This document shows positions 26,544-39,086 of a DNA stretch of 64,000 bases, one piece after another. A model generated the notes under the pieces. The model did not search any database and was not told where the DNA came from. It saw nothing but the letters and a program-made list of their open reading frames with translations. The stretch's first letter is position 1; each line of letters opens with the position of its first letter. The DNA comes from Onchocerca volvulus (taxonomy: Eukaryota > Nematoda > Chromadorea > Rhabditida > Onchocercidae), in assembly GCA_000499405.2 (NCBI GenBank), contig HG738139.1, forward strand, positions 7,278,616 to 7,342,615. Direction: 5' to 3'. The position numbers and the translations under genes are program-made.

Positions 26544-28425
26544 TTAAATAGTATGAAAAAACACCTGCTTGTGTGGATCCATCACATTCAGAAGGGAGGG
26601 TTCACATTCTAAATGCTTATCGATTACGCATCTTCCATCTGGAAACACCTGGAAAAATTATTCTAAAGAAATGTCTATTAACTTTTCGACTTCTAAAATT
26701 ATCAGGAATGGGTTTTTAGGTAAAAATATCTGAAAACATCCATTCCTGATGAAAAAAAAAAAAAACTAGCTGCAGAACTAAACACCAGTTCTTAGTAAAT
26801 ACCATTAACGAAAGATTTTTTGAGTAAAACCGCTATCTTAAAATTAAAAACAATAACATTTTTTTTGTTTACTTCTATGGCGTTCACATCATCAATTGTT
26901 GGTTCACCATTCGTAAAAGAGAGTGCACGTATTTCAATAATATGTTTCAGAGGCCATAATTCTGCATTCTGTGAAGCAGTATTTTTGAAAACAAACATTT
27001 TACCAGGCTGAAAAAAAGTCCATCAGTCTAATATTTGCAGAAAAATCTTTCTGAAATTTACTGTCTAAGACAGAATCTTTCATTTGGTTCCTCTGAAATA
27101 AAAAGAAAATGTGTTTATTCACATATTTTTCACTCTAATTGATCTGCAATATTTATTTTCAGGAGAGGAAAGTTTGCATTAGCTTTCTCTACTTATTTTA
27201 ACCAAACGATTAGCAAATCATTAATAGCAGTGCTAATTCTTCATTCGAGAATATAATTTTAGATGCTAAGCATATCTCATGTTAAAAAAAAAAAAAAAAA
27301 ACATATCTCCATGTTAAAAAGAACCGAAGCCTAAACAGACCACTTAAAGGCATAGAATTCTGCTTGTGCTAAACTGAATATGAATATCATTACGATAGTG
27401 CAAACAACCACTCTGAGAATTCACAGCAGAAAATTCAAGGATGAAAATTAATTCCTCTCGTATCCAAACAAATTTAATTTCCTTCATAAAAATTGATCAT
27501 CTGACTTACTTCAGCATCCTTACCAAACAATTTTTCAATTTTTTTTTTGATATATGACGGATCCTCCGAGTAATTCCTATAGATCCATACCAACCAAAGT
27601 TTTGGTGGTTTACTTTCCATCTGAAAAAATCTACTTGGTCGTTTTTATTCAAAAACAAAGCAGAGATAGTTCATATATTCAGAAATTATTAAATGATTCC
27701 TTCTTTAAATCTGTAGAATTTTGAACTAAGATAAAATTTCTCCTTTAAATACAAATTTATTACAAGAGAAAAACCTTTTCAGCAAAATGCTCCGGCCCGG
27801 CCATATGTTTTTCATAATCAAATTCTTTGGAGATATCATTTCTGCGTGGAAGATATCGGTACCAATGTCCAGTTTTTTTATACACCCACTGATCTGCAAG
27901 AAATAGAAAGCAATTTAAATCCGCGAAAGTGAAAAAAAATTTTTCTTCCGGGCAAAATAAATTTCTCAAATTCTCATGATAGCTTCCAAAAAATTTCCTT
28001 ATTTCTTGCAGTATGCAACTTAAAAACTCAAAGTTTTTTTGAAAGATTAAAATAAAAAGTATTTCTATCATGCTAAATAAAAATAAAGAACGAAAAATAA
28101 AGAAGAATGAAAATGAATGAGAAAAATAACAAAGAAAGAATGAATGAACTTCTATTTAACTGCTAATAATGAAGAACCCATGTGTAATTCAGATGAGGAC
28201 CCAAAATATAGATGAATTTACTTGAATTCTAACATATACCAGATTTATGTAACTTTAAACAAGTTTATTAAGTACAATGATCAATATAAACTTTTTGAGA
28301 CAGAAGATCTGCATATATGGAAATTTCACTTTAGCAGGTAATGCGATGCTAGCAAAACTAAGGAGTGAACACTTCAAGTTTATATGTTAAAAATACTATA
28401 ACTTACTTCTAATAACTTTGGCCAT
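26544..28425 (-). CDS. mrpl-30: Mitochondrial large-subunit ribosomal protein uL30m (mRPL30)
   Basis: Component of the mitochondrial 39S ribosomal subunit. Five exons keep frame: 28407-28425 (ATG), 27775-27893, 27510-27620, 26873-27007 and 26544-26648 (TAA), giving 162 residues, close to the human protein. The core reads KLWLVWIYRNYSEDPSYIKK, then LFGKDAE joined to PGKMFVFKNTASQNAEL and LKHIIEIRALSF. This is the uL30 fold: a first strand, a helix ending in a Leu-Gly/Phe-Gly turn, the N(T/I)xxxNxxL helix and the IKHLI-like final strand. An alternative small exon near 27070 breaks frame and was discarded. An acceptor-like CTTCAG lies 7 nt before the ATG, consistent with trans-splicing. The N-terminal 40 residues are not family-diagnostic. 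Identification is from the core motif pattern; a database search was not possible. Confidence 0.8.
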
Positions 28426-28438
28426 TATTTATCTGAAG
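28426..28438 (-). promoter_or_regulatory. Candidate trans-splice acceptor of mrpl-30
   Basis: On the minus strand GCTTCAG precedes ATAAATA and then the mrpl-30 ATG, leaving a 7-nt leader. Nematode spliced-leader acceptors commonly sit this close to the start codon. No transcript evidence is available, so this is inference. Confidence 0.4.
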
Positions 28439-28806
28439 CGATAGCAACGAGAGGGCTGTTCAAATGCAATTCCGCGCAGCTTTCAGTGTAGTTCTGTGAT
28501 TATCATTAATGGGATGAAGGAAATTTTTTCGAATCTGAAATCACACTGTTGTTGATACTTGTCTCAACTGAAACTGATATCGTCGTCAAATGAAATATTT
28601 CGTCGAAATTAATAACAAGACAACTCATTCACACTAATGGGAATCTAGAAATCAATTAATGAGAAGTTGCCGTCAATTTCCCAATCAAACGCGTAATTTA
28701 TCCTTCTTGAAAGAGGTTTATTCGGTCAAACAAATCTCTAAATTGGCAAGTTGAATCTAACCCATGCGAGGGTTTGCACAACTGTACTATGGGTGCTCCA
28801 CTGTTT

Positions 28807-29094
28807 TTAGAAAAATTCGAGTGCGTCTGCTTTCGCATTGCACATTTCGTTGGCAAATGCTGCACTCGATCTGATCATTTCAGGTGTACATTTGCCGCTA
28901 TTATCCACCATTTCATGAGAACATACCTGCTGAGGTGTTATATGGCGATAACAGATTCTGCAATAGCAAGAAATCGAGTCGAATGGAGCAGTCAGTTTAA
29001 AATTTGCTAAATAAGTCTTGTATGTCCTCGGATTTCTATACTGGCTCAGTCCCACTTCATCCCATCTTCGATCTTTATGTGATCTTTTCTCCAT
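28807..29094 (-). CDS. Orphan small protein with C-x-C-x2-C cluster
   Basis: A 95-residue frame opens with MEKRSHKDRRWDEVGLSQYR, is basic at its start, has CYCRICYRHITPQQ near residues 43-56, and ends at a TAA. It is not recognised. The cysteine spacing could bind metal or sit in a small mitochondrial or assembly factor, but nothing decides this. A strong donor (CAG|GTATGT) occurs inside the frame at about 28928, so the real protein may leave this frame after HITPQQ and continue in an unseen exon. The ATG is 6 nt after an AG acceptor-like site. It sits 382 bp upstream of mrpl-30 and 327 bp downstream of the filament gene, all on one strand, so polycistronic transcription is possible. Amino-acid composition looks coding. 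Confidence 0.5.
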   Translation of the reverse strand: MEKRSHKDRRWDEVGLSQYRNPRTYKTYLANFKLTAPFDSISCYCRICYRHITPQQVCSHEMVDNSGKCTPEMIRSSAAFANEMCNAKADALEFF

Positions 29095-29420
29095 TGCAAC
29101 TAGTTAAAGAGTCCATATTATCGTATTCATTATTCCGTTAATTCCCAAGTTATTCTTTATTTACAGAAGATTAGTTGCCAAAGGCATGTCGGAAACTTCC
29201 CGGAAATTTCAGCTCTCTGAGAATTCTTCATTAATATTATCATTTTGTACTGTGCAATAATGCAAAGATTACGCTGACAACTGATCTTTACTGCAACAAA
29301 TAATCTTTATTGACATAATGGAATATAACAGAAATAGACGACAAACAGATATAGTTGTCATGAATGACGAGAGAAGGAAAAGATAGTCGGGAAAAGAAAT
29401 AATGAGTACGCAAGCAGCTT

Positions 29421-32400
29421 TTAGCTTATTGTTTGACTCGAGCGTTGAATATGGGTTGCTCGTTCCTGAAAAATTTGACTCAAAAAGAAAAATGAAGAAT
29501 TTTTGGTCAACAAAATTTTGCATATTTTAAAGTGAACCAGTTTTATGTTAAGAAGAAAAAATAAAGTATGAACCTCGCCCTCCTTATTGTAAAGGATAGT
29601 TTGCACATTACTTCCCATCCCAAACGACTCTTCGGCCTCGAAGATAAGTTGCTCGGGTGGTGCGTGGACTCCTCCTTGTCCACGGCCCCAAATCTGGAAT
29701 TTTTAAGCTTTAAATGCTTTTTCACTGAAAAGCAATTATGAGATATTCATAAAATCGGTTTCTTTCCAGAATAAAAATGTTTTCATCGAATTATTGCAAA
29801 ATTTCGAAATCAGGAAATCTAAGATCTAATTCGTAGACAATGGAAAAGTGCTGAATCATTGAAGAGCTCACTTTGACGGTTTTGCTTGGCTTTAGTATAA
29901 AATCTCTCGGAAGTGTATAAACAATTTCACGTTTCCCATCAATCTTTCTCTTTAGCTTCCATTCACCGATTAATTCCTCTTTTGAACGATGTGTATTCTC
30001 AAGGACGATGAATTTACCATCCGGTGATGTTTCCTGGATGGAAACGTTGCCCTTCGCTGAGCGGGTGTATGACGTGCGAGAAGATGTTTCACCTTTTACC
30101 ACACGCATTGTTTCTGTAAAAAATGGGAAAAACTATCGCCCATTCAAACCATTTCTCAAGAACTATGAATTAACCGAAGAATTGCATGGCATTTGACATG
30201 AATATTGACCAGATAAGGATTGGTATAGTTTCTTGCTTACAAGATTCAATCGTTACTCGGAATTTGATCCAGTCCGATCATTTCTTGGTTACTGACTCAG
30301 TGAATGGGAAAATAGCCTTTATCTTCTTTGTCATTTTCATCTACGAATATAAATGAAGAACTGCTCTGAACATTAGTCATCATTAAGTAACTTGCTTGAT
30401 CAATTTCTTACAATGAACATAAAAAATACCAGTATCAGCAACTTCATTGATGCCTGTAGTACGAACGACTTGTTCAACCAGTTGTTTCAGTCCTGGCCCA
30501 TCACCTTCGCCTTCCAACATCTTTCTGTAAATTGCTATCTCGGCGTCCAAAGTCTACAACAAATCATAATTTAATTCTGAAAGTTATCGCAAATCGTTCT
30601 GCTTTTTTAAATGAGGAATATCAAGTTTGTATTCTTTTAACGAATTTTGTGTATCTGTAATTCATTGATGACTATACATCTATTTCAGCATATCTCAATA
30701 AACAGTAATACCTCACCAACATCCGCATTTCTCAACTCTCTCTTCAGCTTACCGTGTATTATGAACGTGATTACTTACCTGTTTGGTATCCAATAACATT
30801 TGCAGTTCAACCATCAACGCTTGACATTCTTCACGCATCTTACGAATTTGCGCATCGCGGTCATTAAGGGCTGCTTCGTATGAGCGCTGATCGTCTTCAA
30901 GTTGAAAGTTTAATTCTTGGATTTGTTTCTCCAATAGTGAATTCTGCAAATATCGATATAATTTACAAAATTGGAAAGTAAAATAAAAGCCAGGCTTATA
31001 CAACGATGTGTTCATTGATTGTATTTTTTTTACAATATACTTGCGATAATTATAAATTTTTAGTTTGTGTCATAATATTCTAAGTCCAAGAATCAAAAAC
31101 TGATCTTAATAAAACAATTAGAATAGGCTTCTCATATTTATCTAACCGACTTAAAATCATTTAATTAAAGACAATGCTAAGTTAAAGGTGATGAACTCAC
31201 TCTTCCTTCCAGATCCGCCAATTTCCCTCGCAAATCACCCAGCTGTACTCGGAGTCGTTTAACCTCTTCTCGTTGATAACCTTGCTCCATAGTTTGACGA
31301 GCCGATTGCGTTTGGATTTCTTGCACTTTCAATTTGTACCAAGATTCCATGTCGTTCCGATTGGCGTTCGTCATCTACAAAAACGAATATTAAATTGCTT
31401 CTTCTATTAGTCAATATTGAAGGAAATTCAATTTCTCTAAAGTATAAGCAATATTTTGCGATTAATTAAACGGATAGTTTCGAAAATCAAAAAGGCTCTC
31501 TTAAGTCAGCAAATCACTTAATGGTAATGTAATACAACGGAATATTGAATATAGTCTCTGGAAGAGATTTATATTATACTACATCATTTAATCTATCTTC
31601 CTACTGGCTAGATTGTCAATTGATACAAAAGTGAGATCGGAAATGAACTCCAGCTTCGATGAAATATCACCTTTTCCTCAAAACTTCAAAATATATTCTG
31701 CTATTTTGAATAACAAACCTGATCATATTCATTGCGAATGTCACGAATAGCCGATGAGAGTTCATTTTTGAAAAATTCACGATTCTCACTAGTGGTATCA
31801 CGAGCTGCCATTGCTTGTAAATCACGGATTTCCTGGTCTTGCACACGACGAATGAAATCAATCTCTTCCTGGAGTGTTTGCACTTGGTTTTGATAATCGA
31901 TACGATTTAGCGTTTCTTGATCCAGGTCCTGGAAATCAGTATTTGATGTTAAAAATTCTTTGACTTTGAAGATATTTCAGCATTTACTTTAGAGCTTTTC
32001 AGAGGAATTATTTCAGAAAATTCCGATCAGATATTGGAAAAGAGATGAATGATAATGAAAGCAGACGGGAAAGAATCATAAAAATGAATAAACTTATGTT
32101 TTCCCCTTCCATACTTCTCATTAATTCCAGACTACTATCAAATCAGATTTATGTTTAGTATGAATACTAAAGTCGATTCGGCAAGTTTCATTTGAACTTC
32201 ACTTGAACTTTTTCCTATATTTCAAGCTTGACCTTTCGAAAAAGGAGAAAAAAAACGACTTACTGTTCTTGCCCGTTGCAATTCGCTCACAAGACGTTGA
32301 TTTTCTTTTTTTATTCGTGAAATTTCTTCCTCCAGTAGAGCAATTCGTCTTCGCAGAAGATTGATTTCAGCTTCGATATTTGATAACGCAACCAAAAGTT

Positions 32401-35010
32401 CGTCAATTTGGTCACGGTCAGTTAGACGTGCCTTTGTCGCTTCATCAAACCTGTAAAAGATAAACGCAATTTTCAAATGAAACTTTTTTAGATAATAAAA
32501 GATTTGTAAGTTTTCTGACTTCATATTATAAAATCAATAATATCCGCAAAATATTTTCCGGTTTGTAAAGTGTGCATTTTCCTAGCAATTTCCAAATCAA
32601 ACAAAACTTATAGCTAGTTCGAAAAGTTAAAAAAAGCAAGTCAGATCTTCTCGTGTATTGAATTTGAATTGAAATCTTTCTTGAAAAGCGATCAAAAGTG
32701 ATGAAATTTATTTCTTTCTTATAAATTAGAGAATAAGTGCCAAATATCGACATAATTTCCATATAATTCACGAACTCAACTTTGAAATATACCATTTATC
32801 ATTTAATCCAAATCTTCCCACCGAGTACTTTCACCTGACTTATTATCTTTTCCCTACTTTCCTTTCGAGTCCTTATTCTTGTCATTTAGACTCAATATTA
32901 GATTCCTGAGAAGCGAATCAGATGTCTAATCTATCAGAAAGAATACTTCTTTTGCTTCTTTAGATTATACATCAATTCAACTAATCACTGATTTTTTATG
33001 TGTTATCATTTCTTCTTCTCATTAGCAATGATAAATTGGAAGAGAGTTTTAGGAACAAACTTTCTACGATATTCCGCCACTTCTTCTTGCATTTTCTTGA
33101 TTTGCTTTTCCAGCTCCTCACGTTGCTTACCTGTATCACTGATAATTTTTTTAGCCTCCTGAAAAAAATGACAAAACTTGTCCTCTTAATAAAAAGAAAC
33201 TCGCTAATTTATATATGACCATTGACCGCCTTAATAATAATGAGCCATTGCAATAGGTACTTTCCGAACTGAAACAATTTTCTTTTTTAATTTTGCCATT
33301 TTATGCTAAATTTCTAAAATTTTTTCTTTGTATTCCAAATGCAATTTCACATTCCAAGTAATATTTTATTGTTAATTGCTTGAATTCCAGATGATAATGC
33401 TAAAGAAACAGAAGAAAAGTTTTAATTTTGAATGGACATTTCGAACATCAATATCGTATTTTGGATTTCGTCATGTAGAACTGTAATGCTTTCTGTTTTA
33501 TTCGCAAATTCGACAAAAATCGAAATTCAGAAATTGAAAGAATTTCAAGTTTGCCCTTCTTGAATGATTTAGTTTCTCTTTTCGCTCTTCTCTATTGATT
33601 TAATTATTCGTTTTCTTTTTTTTTTTAATAATAACTAATGAATCACGAATACTTCATGCAAAAATTTCTTGCATCTTCATCATTCTCACGAAGTAATATT
33701 TTTTTTTTCAAGTTCTAATTTTCAATTTATGCACATCATTTTCTTCAACTAATTTTGAAAAATGCGCTTGGCATGTCAAGAAGATTCATTCATTATGCTA
33801 ATTAGAAACTAAATAATTCGCTATCCCTTCTGCAACTTCCTATCCAGTAATGAATAAAATACCTTAACTAAACCAGTTAAAGATGTATTTTGCAACAGAA
33901 TTTATGCTTAAAAACTTGCAGAAAGTTCTCCTTCGAACATTATTTTTATACTTGACGTGTCTTTTCCCCATCGTCCACGCAGCATATCCAGATCAGCATT
34001 TAGTTTACGATTCTGTGCTTCCAAGAAACGTACCTGTATTATAGGTATAACTTGAATTCATGTCAAATTAAAGAGTTTTTAAGATTATTCAGTTGGATGA
34101 ATTTTCGTAAATTTAACTCTAAATTAAGCAAATGTCCGAACCTTTTCGATATAATCAGCCAAACGATCATTTAAATCACTCATTTCCTTTTTTTCTCGCT
34201 CTCGAGCATCACGAATAGTAGATGCAGCATTCTGACCAAACGGTGACATACCACTGGTCAACGAAGAGGAACTCATTTCTGTTACCACTTTCACTACTCG
34301 ATTACCGGATGCTACAAAATTAGTAAACAAATTAAGAACTTTCTATTTAATTTCAAAATTAAGATAATAGTGATGATTTACTTCATTAATTTTCTTTTTT
34401 TTACTTGAACTCATTTTGAATCATAACAAACAATGTCAAATTTTTTATAAATCAATTGACATTCATTTCAAGTTTGTTGGAAATTATTCAAGTCAAGTAT
34501 GGCACAAAGTGATCTCTGAAAGACTGTCTTCATGATAAAGTTTTGAGTGACTATTTCTATAATAAAATCTTGAGTCATTATTTCAGATAAGTAATATTTC
34601 GAGTGGCCCTTTCATTCATTTATTTATCATTAGGTATTCCTGTAAATTATTGCTTATGTTATGAATTTTTGATGCATCTGTACTCAGATGTTGACTAAAT
34701 CTTTTATAAAAATGTTTCTCAGTTAGTGTTCGTTTCCAGCTGAAACTAATCCTAACATGAAAAGATTCAAAAATTCAATCTATTTTTAAACCAGTGAAGA
34801 AAAGTCCTTATTAAAGTTATCGTTGATGAATATTACCAAAAATTATGCCTTTTCGATTTCTCTCCTCAAATAAATTCTTAAGGAATTCGGTAGAACATGC
34901 GAAAAAAGTTACGAAAACTTACGAAGTCCTCCGAAAGTACTTGAGCTGGTCGTTGTACTAATTCGGTTGTAACCGGGTCGTGCTGATATTGTGCTGCGAT
35001 ATTCACTCAT
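29421..35010 (-). CDS. Cytoplasmic intermediate filament protein, IFA class (OV71/AV71-like)
   Basis: Structural filament protein of nematode epidermal, muscle or pharyngeal tissues. Twelve exons keep frame: 34923-35010 (ATG), 34142-34311, 33920-34033, 33061-33158, 32264-32450, 31719-31928, 31201-31374, 30779-30943, 30430-30553, 29872-30113, 29574-29693 and 29421-29465 (TAA), giving 578 residues, close to IFA length. The head contains [10 protein letters not shown]. Coil 1A begins [20 protein letters not shown]. The long lamin-like coil 1B of invertebrate filaments follows. Coil 2 ends with the hallmark [16 protein letters not shown], and a lamin-tail domain follows (about residues 443-560, with [20 protein letters not shown]). 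IFA rather than IFB is favoured by the head sequence; the exact paralogue is not decided. Intron 3 starts with GC. Confidence 0.95.
33159..33919 (-). other. GC-AG intron of the intermediate filament gene
   Basis: The donor reads TCT|GCAAGT, the consensus for the minor GC-AG class, and the acceptor is TTTTTTTCAG|GAG. Joining here gives [16 protein letters not shown], which keeps both frame and the expected coil-1B length. The nearby GT sites (33952 and 33914 region) leave one extra base, which makes a stop codon with this acceptor. Confidence 0.75.
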
Positions 35011-36381
35011 TTTTGTCCACTACGATTTACTAATTCTGAAGCTAAAACTTTTCTGATTTAAGATGGAATTAGCTGAGAAATAGCACGAACGAATCGGAAA
35101 ACGTCTGAAGTTAGTGCTAAAAAAGAGATGATTCTGTAAAGTCTTTGCAAAATTGCTAAGTATTGGTACTTATTGAGAGCACGCAAATTTGCAGTGAAAA
35201 TAAATTGAAGTTACTGTGCCCATAATATTTATATTTTGCTGATTGTTGATGCAACTGGGTAAGATTTTTTGAATGTATAAGAACTAGATTGATTTTTTAA
35301 ATATTTAAATTTCTATGAAACTCGTTTTCATCAAATAAAAGTTTACAAAATTAAAAAAGGGAAAATGCAGAAAATTAATCATATGAACAACTATGTTGTC
35401 CTCAGTTTTTCATCATTTATAAACTTCAAAATATCTCTCCTCTCCATTTATCAAATTCCGGAAACTTCTCACTGCATCTTCAAGTAAAAGCGAACTCTTT
35501 CACCATTTGGGAACTATTCACATGGGGAAGTTCAAAGTTGCTAATTTCTCAAAAAAAAAAAAAATCTTTTTCCGAAAATAAATTTTTTAACTGAAGCAAA
35601 AATGATTTAAAATCTGTAAAATGGAAGCGCTAAAATCAGTTTTTTTTTTTTTGGAATGCTCTTTACCATGTTTTTTTCTGTTTTTCTGATAAGAACTTTC
35701 ATAAAAAAAAAAAAAAGGAAGGCCACATAATGCATTAAAATTTGCTGTTTGCATTAATTTAAAACTTTCCTTTCCTTTTATGTTTTAACGAAAAAAAAAG
35801 TTAACTTAATACTGCAATACAGATTGCAATTAAATAAATTAACAGTGATAAAAGAACAACCATAATGAATGCCATTTCTGCTTTTTTTTTCTTGCTCCAA
35901 GTTCTCATCTCTCCTTCAAATTTAAAAAGAAAAAAAAAAAAAAAACCGGAACTTGGGAATCTTGCCTTCTCATTCACATAATATTTCTTGACCTGTAATT
36001 GTTCAACTTCTGAACAGTCAGCAAGGTTTTTCGATTAAATCTTTCGATTGATTAAAACATCAACAAATGATTAATGATTGATCAGAGGTTCTCTTCAACT
36101 AATTGTTGTACTGAGAATAGAAGAAGAGAAGTTTTGAAAGAAAATCTTTTGGTTTTCTTTTTACTTCTTTATTGGCTTCTTTCGACAGAGCAATTAGAGA
36201 TGTTCACCTTCAGCGCTAATAAAAAGAATTTTAATTTTAATTCCAAATTAACCGATTCAAATCAATTCCAAAAAGAAAACAAAATTACACGACAGAAGTG
36301 AAATTCCTTTTTATTAATTTAATGAAGTTTTTATTAGTGAAGTTATTTAGTATTATTTAATGAAGTTTCTAGTGAAGTCTA

Positions 36382-36670
36382 TTTAGTGAAGTTTTCAAGA
36401 CATTGTTGATTCATCTTGAAATTACAGGAAATTTTCCGATTTTTCCTTTCTATAAGATTTTTTTGTTGTATAGGAAGTTTTTTAAAGTTATTTGGTATTT
36501 TTATTTTGTGCGCGTAGATTAATGACCAGATAAAATGTTAAAAAAAAAAAAAAAAATTGGAACTTTAAAAAACTTCTCATATAACAAAAAAAATCTCATG
36601 GAGAGGAAAAATTGGAAATTTTTTGTATAATTTCAAGATGAATCAACAATATCTTAAAAACTTCACTAAA
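36382..36670. repeat. Long inverted repeat (fold-back), about 109-bp arms
   Basis: The left arm 36382-36490 and the right arm 36561-36670 are near-exact reverse complements. For example TTGTTGATTCATCTTGAAAT appears on the left and its complement on the right, and both arms finish in GTTTTTTAAAGTT-type sequence beside the loop. The loop is about 70 bp and includes a poly-A run. Weaker pairing continues outwards through repeated AATGAAGTTT/TAGTGAAGT units to about 36310. It could be a MITE or fold-back element, or a hairpin RNA source; no target-site duplication was identified. Confidence 0.85.
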
Positions 36671-38996
36671 AAACACTGAATAATTTCATTAAATTCAAAA
36701 GATCAAAATTTCGATCTTTTTTTCCCCAAAAAAAAGATCTTGAATAATTCACTGTTCGAAGAGATTCGAATAATTTTGTTCCTCTTTCATATCTCACAGA
36801 GATTTCTAAATCCCATCAAGTTTTAAGGATGAAAAATTTAAAAGCTGGAAGTATCAGAAAACCATACACATACAAGAACCATTTATTGAATACATATATA
36901 CAGTCTATTAATTATTGTTTGAAGACTAGATTAATTAAGTATGAGCCTTATTTATGAATCGAAGACAAGGTGAGCTAACCAAACTTTGCTTCAATGCTTT
37001 AAAACTTGCAACAGCAGACTTGAATGCATTCCATGAAATTTTCAGCAAATATTTCTAAATATATTGAAGAAATTTTATATCAAAAGAGTCATCACAATTA
37101 ATTTCATACGGCTGAATTGATAAAATTCGATGAATAACGCCCTATTAATTATGTGACCAGCTAAGTAGCGTTGACTGTCTAACTCCTTGCCAAAAAGTCT
37201 CGATTATTTGAAGGGCAAATAAAATTAACACATTCAACTTCATCATTTTTCAGATTCCACTTCATCCTCTCTTCATTCCGTGAAAATACGACGAGATAGC
37301 AATGATGAAAGCCAGAAGAATCATTCTTCTATCTATTTGCGCACAGATGGTGATTTTAAGCATTTCAAAGGGCAAAAAAATCATTAAAAAAAAATAAGTG
37401 TAATCTGGGAATGATATATGTACGGACGTGAAGTATATATTTTGCAGCAATACGGAATTACTGCAATAATTTGAAGCTAAGCTACGAAAGCATCTAAAAG
37501 CGGAATCTCCGAGAAAATTAGATGCAAAAAGGGCATCACCTGGCACAGAACGAACTGTTCAACTCGATGGTAGAGGAATGCACTTGTTCAAGTATAGTTT
37601 TTATAATAACGAAAAATTTTATTGTACGTGATGCCTCACATATTACGTGTCTCCCTAGCTATCCATTCCGCGTTTCAATCGGACATCGGAAAAACTGCTG
37701 CTAATCTGATGAAGATGTGCTACCGATCGGTACGAAATTAATGTGAATAGTGTGATTGAGGACAAATTGAATAACAAAAACGAAGGAAAGGGTGGAGCAC
37801 AGTAAGGACCTTCGCTATCAGTCAAGGACACCGCCATCACCGCCCCCAAACCATTCAATCATACAATTTGCGCTATCCAATAAAATTAATGACTTCTGAG
37901 AAAATGGGGACCGTATAGGCATCGCCGTCGTGGAATCCAATCTCATTTCATCGGCGCCAACCGCCGCTGATACTTTTCCTCTTCTTCAGTACCTTTTTTT
38001 CGACAGAAGATTTAGGAGAATATTTGTAAAAAAAAGTGTTAATCAACTAAGAAATGATTCAGCGTCTTCTGAGCAACACGACGATGAAACTGATAGATAA
38101 ATAAGTGGTGGAAATTAGAATTCAGATAAGAACTACCTGGCTACAGATTCAGATTCATCAATTATCTGGAAATTGAACGTTGAGGGTATAGCATAATAAG
38201 AAGGAAGTAAGTGAAATTTATAGCATTTCTGGAAAGAAAAGCATTAAAGATTCATTCATAGCTTGATTGGTATAAAAATGTATTTTACGGCAACTTTTAA
38301 GCTGGAACTGATCTCAGACTTTGTAATTTAATCGATAAAAAGAAAAAAAACACGGCAAAAATGTTGATTAATGAACAAGTGAAACTAAAAAATAAAACAA
38401 TTTTCCGTGAATCAATTTATTTGATGACACATCTTTCAGTGATTTTTTCTAACATTCACGAAAAAATTCGAATTTCACTGTCCTTCAAAACTGTACAAAA
38501 AAAAACTATCTTAAGAACAACTGTTATTGCTTTTGCTGATTAAGAAAAAACGATCTTTTTATTTCTCTGGCGAATCCAATGCACAGAATTACAGGAATCC
38601 AATAAATGATTTTGACAAACAACACAAATTGAACATTTCATGTATGAATTGTACAATTTTTTATTTTTTTTTTTATTTTGAATAAACTATCGAACAAAAA
38701 AGCTTGAAAATGAATCGATTTCGAATTTATTTTGGCGAAATATTGGAAAATGATGCAAATTTATCGTTATTATTTCAAATAAATCGTAAATTTTTATGAT
38801 ATTTTTGCAATTTCTTCAAAATTCTGAAAAAAACAGACGGGATTCTGAAATTGCTTGGGGTAACATTATTGAAATTTATATGGATATTCACTATTTTTTG
38901 CCTTTTAAATCAAAAAAATGCTAATTAATTGATTCTGTAAAGCAAATCTCCTAAACAACATCCTATGGATGAAATCTACAATGAGAAAAGAAGATT

Positions 38997-39086
38997 GAAT
39001 TATTCCACGAAAATTTAAGGGCATCTGAATTATTCCACGAGAATGTAAGGGCATCTGAATTATTCCACGAGAATGTAAGGGCATCT
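38997..39086. repeat. 30-bp tandem repeat, three copies
   Basis: Three head-to-tail copies begin GAATTATTCCACGAGAATGT and end AAGGGCATCT. Copies two and three are identical; the first differs at two positions (GAAAATTT for GAGAATGT). Confidence 0.95.

Noticed and set aside
27060..27095. Possible extra mrpl-30 exon encoding EPNERFCLR
   Set aside because: No donor and acceptor choice keeps frame with both neighbours, whereas direct joining of the flanking exons does and matches the uL30 spacing.
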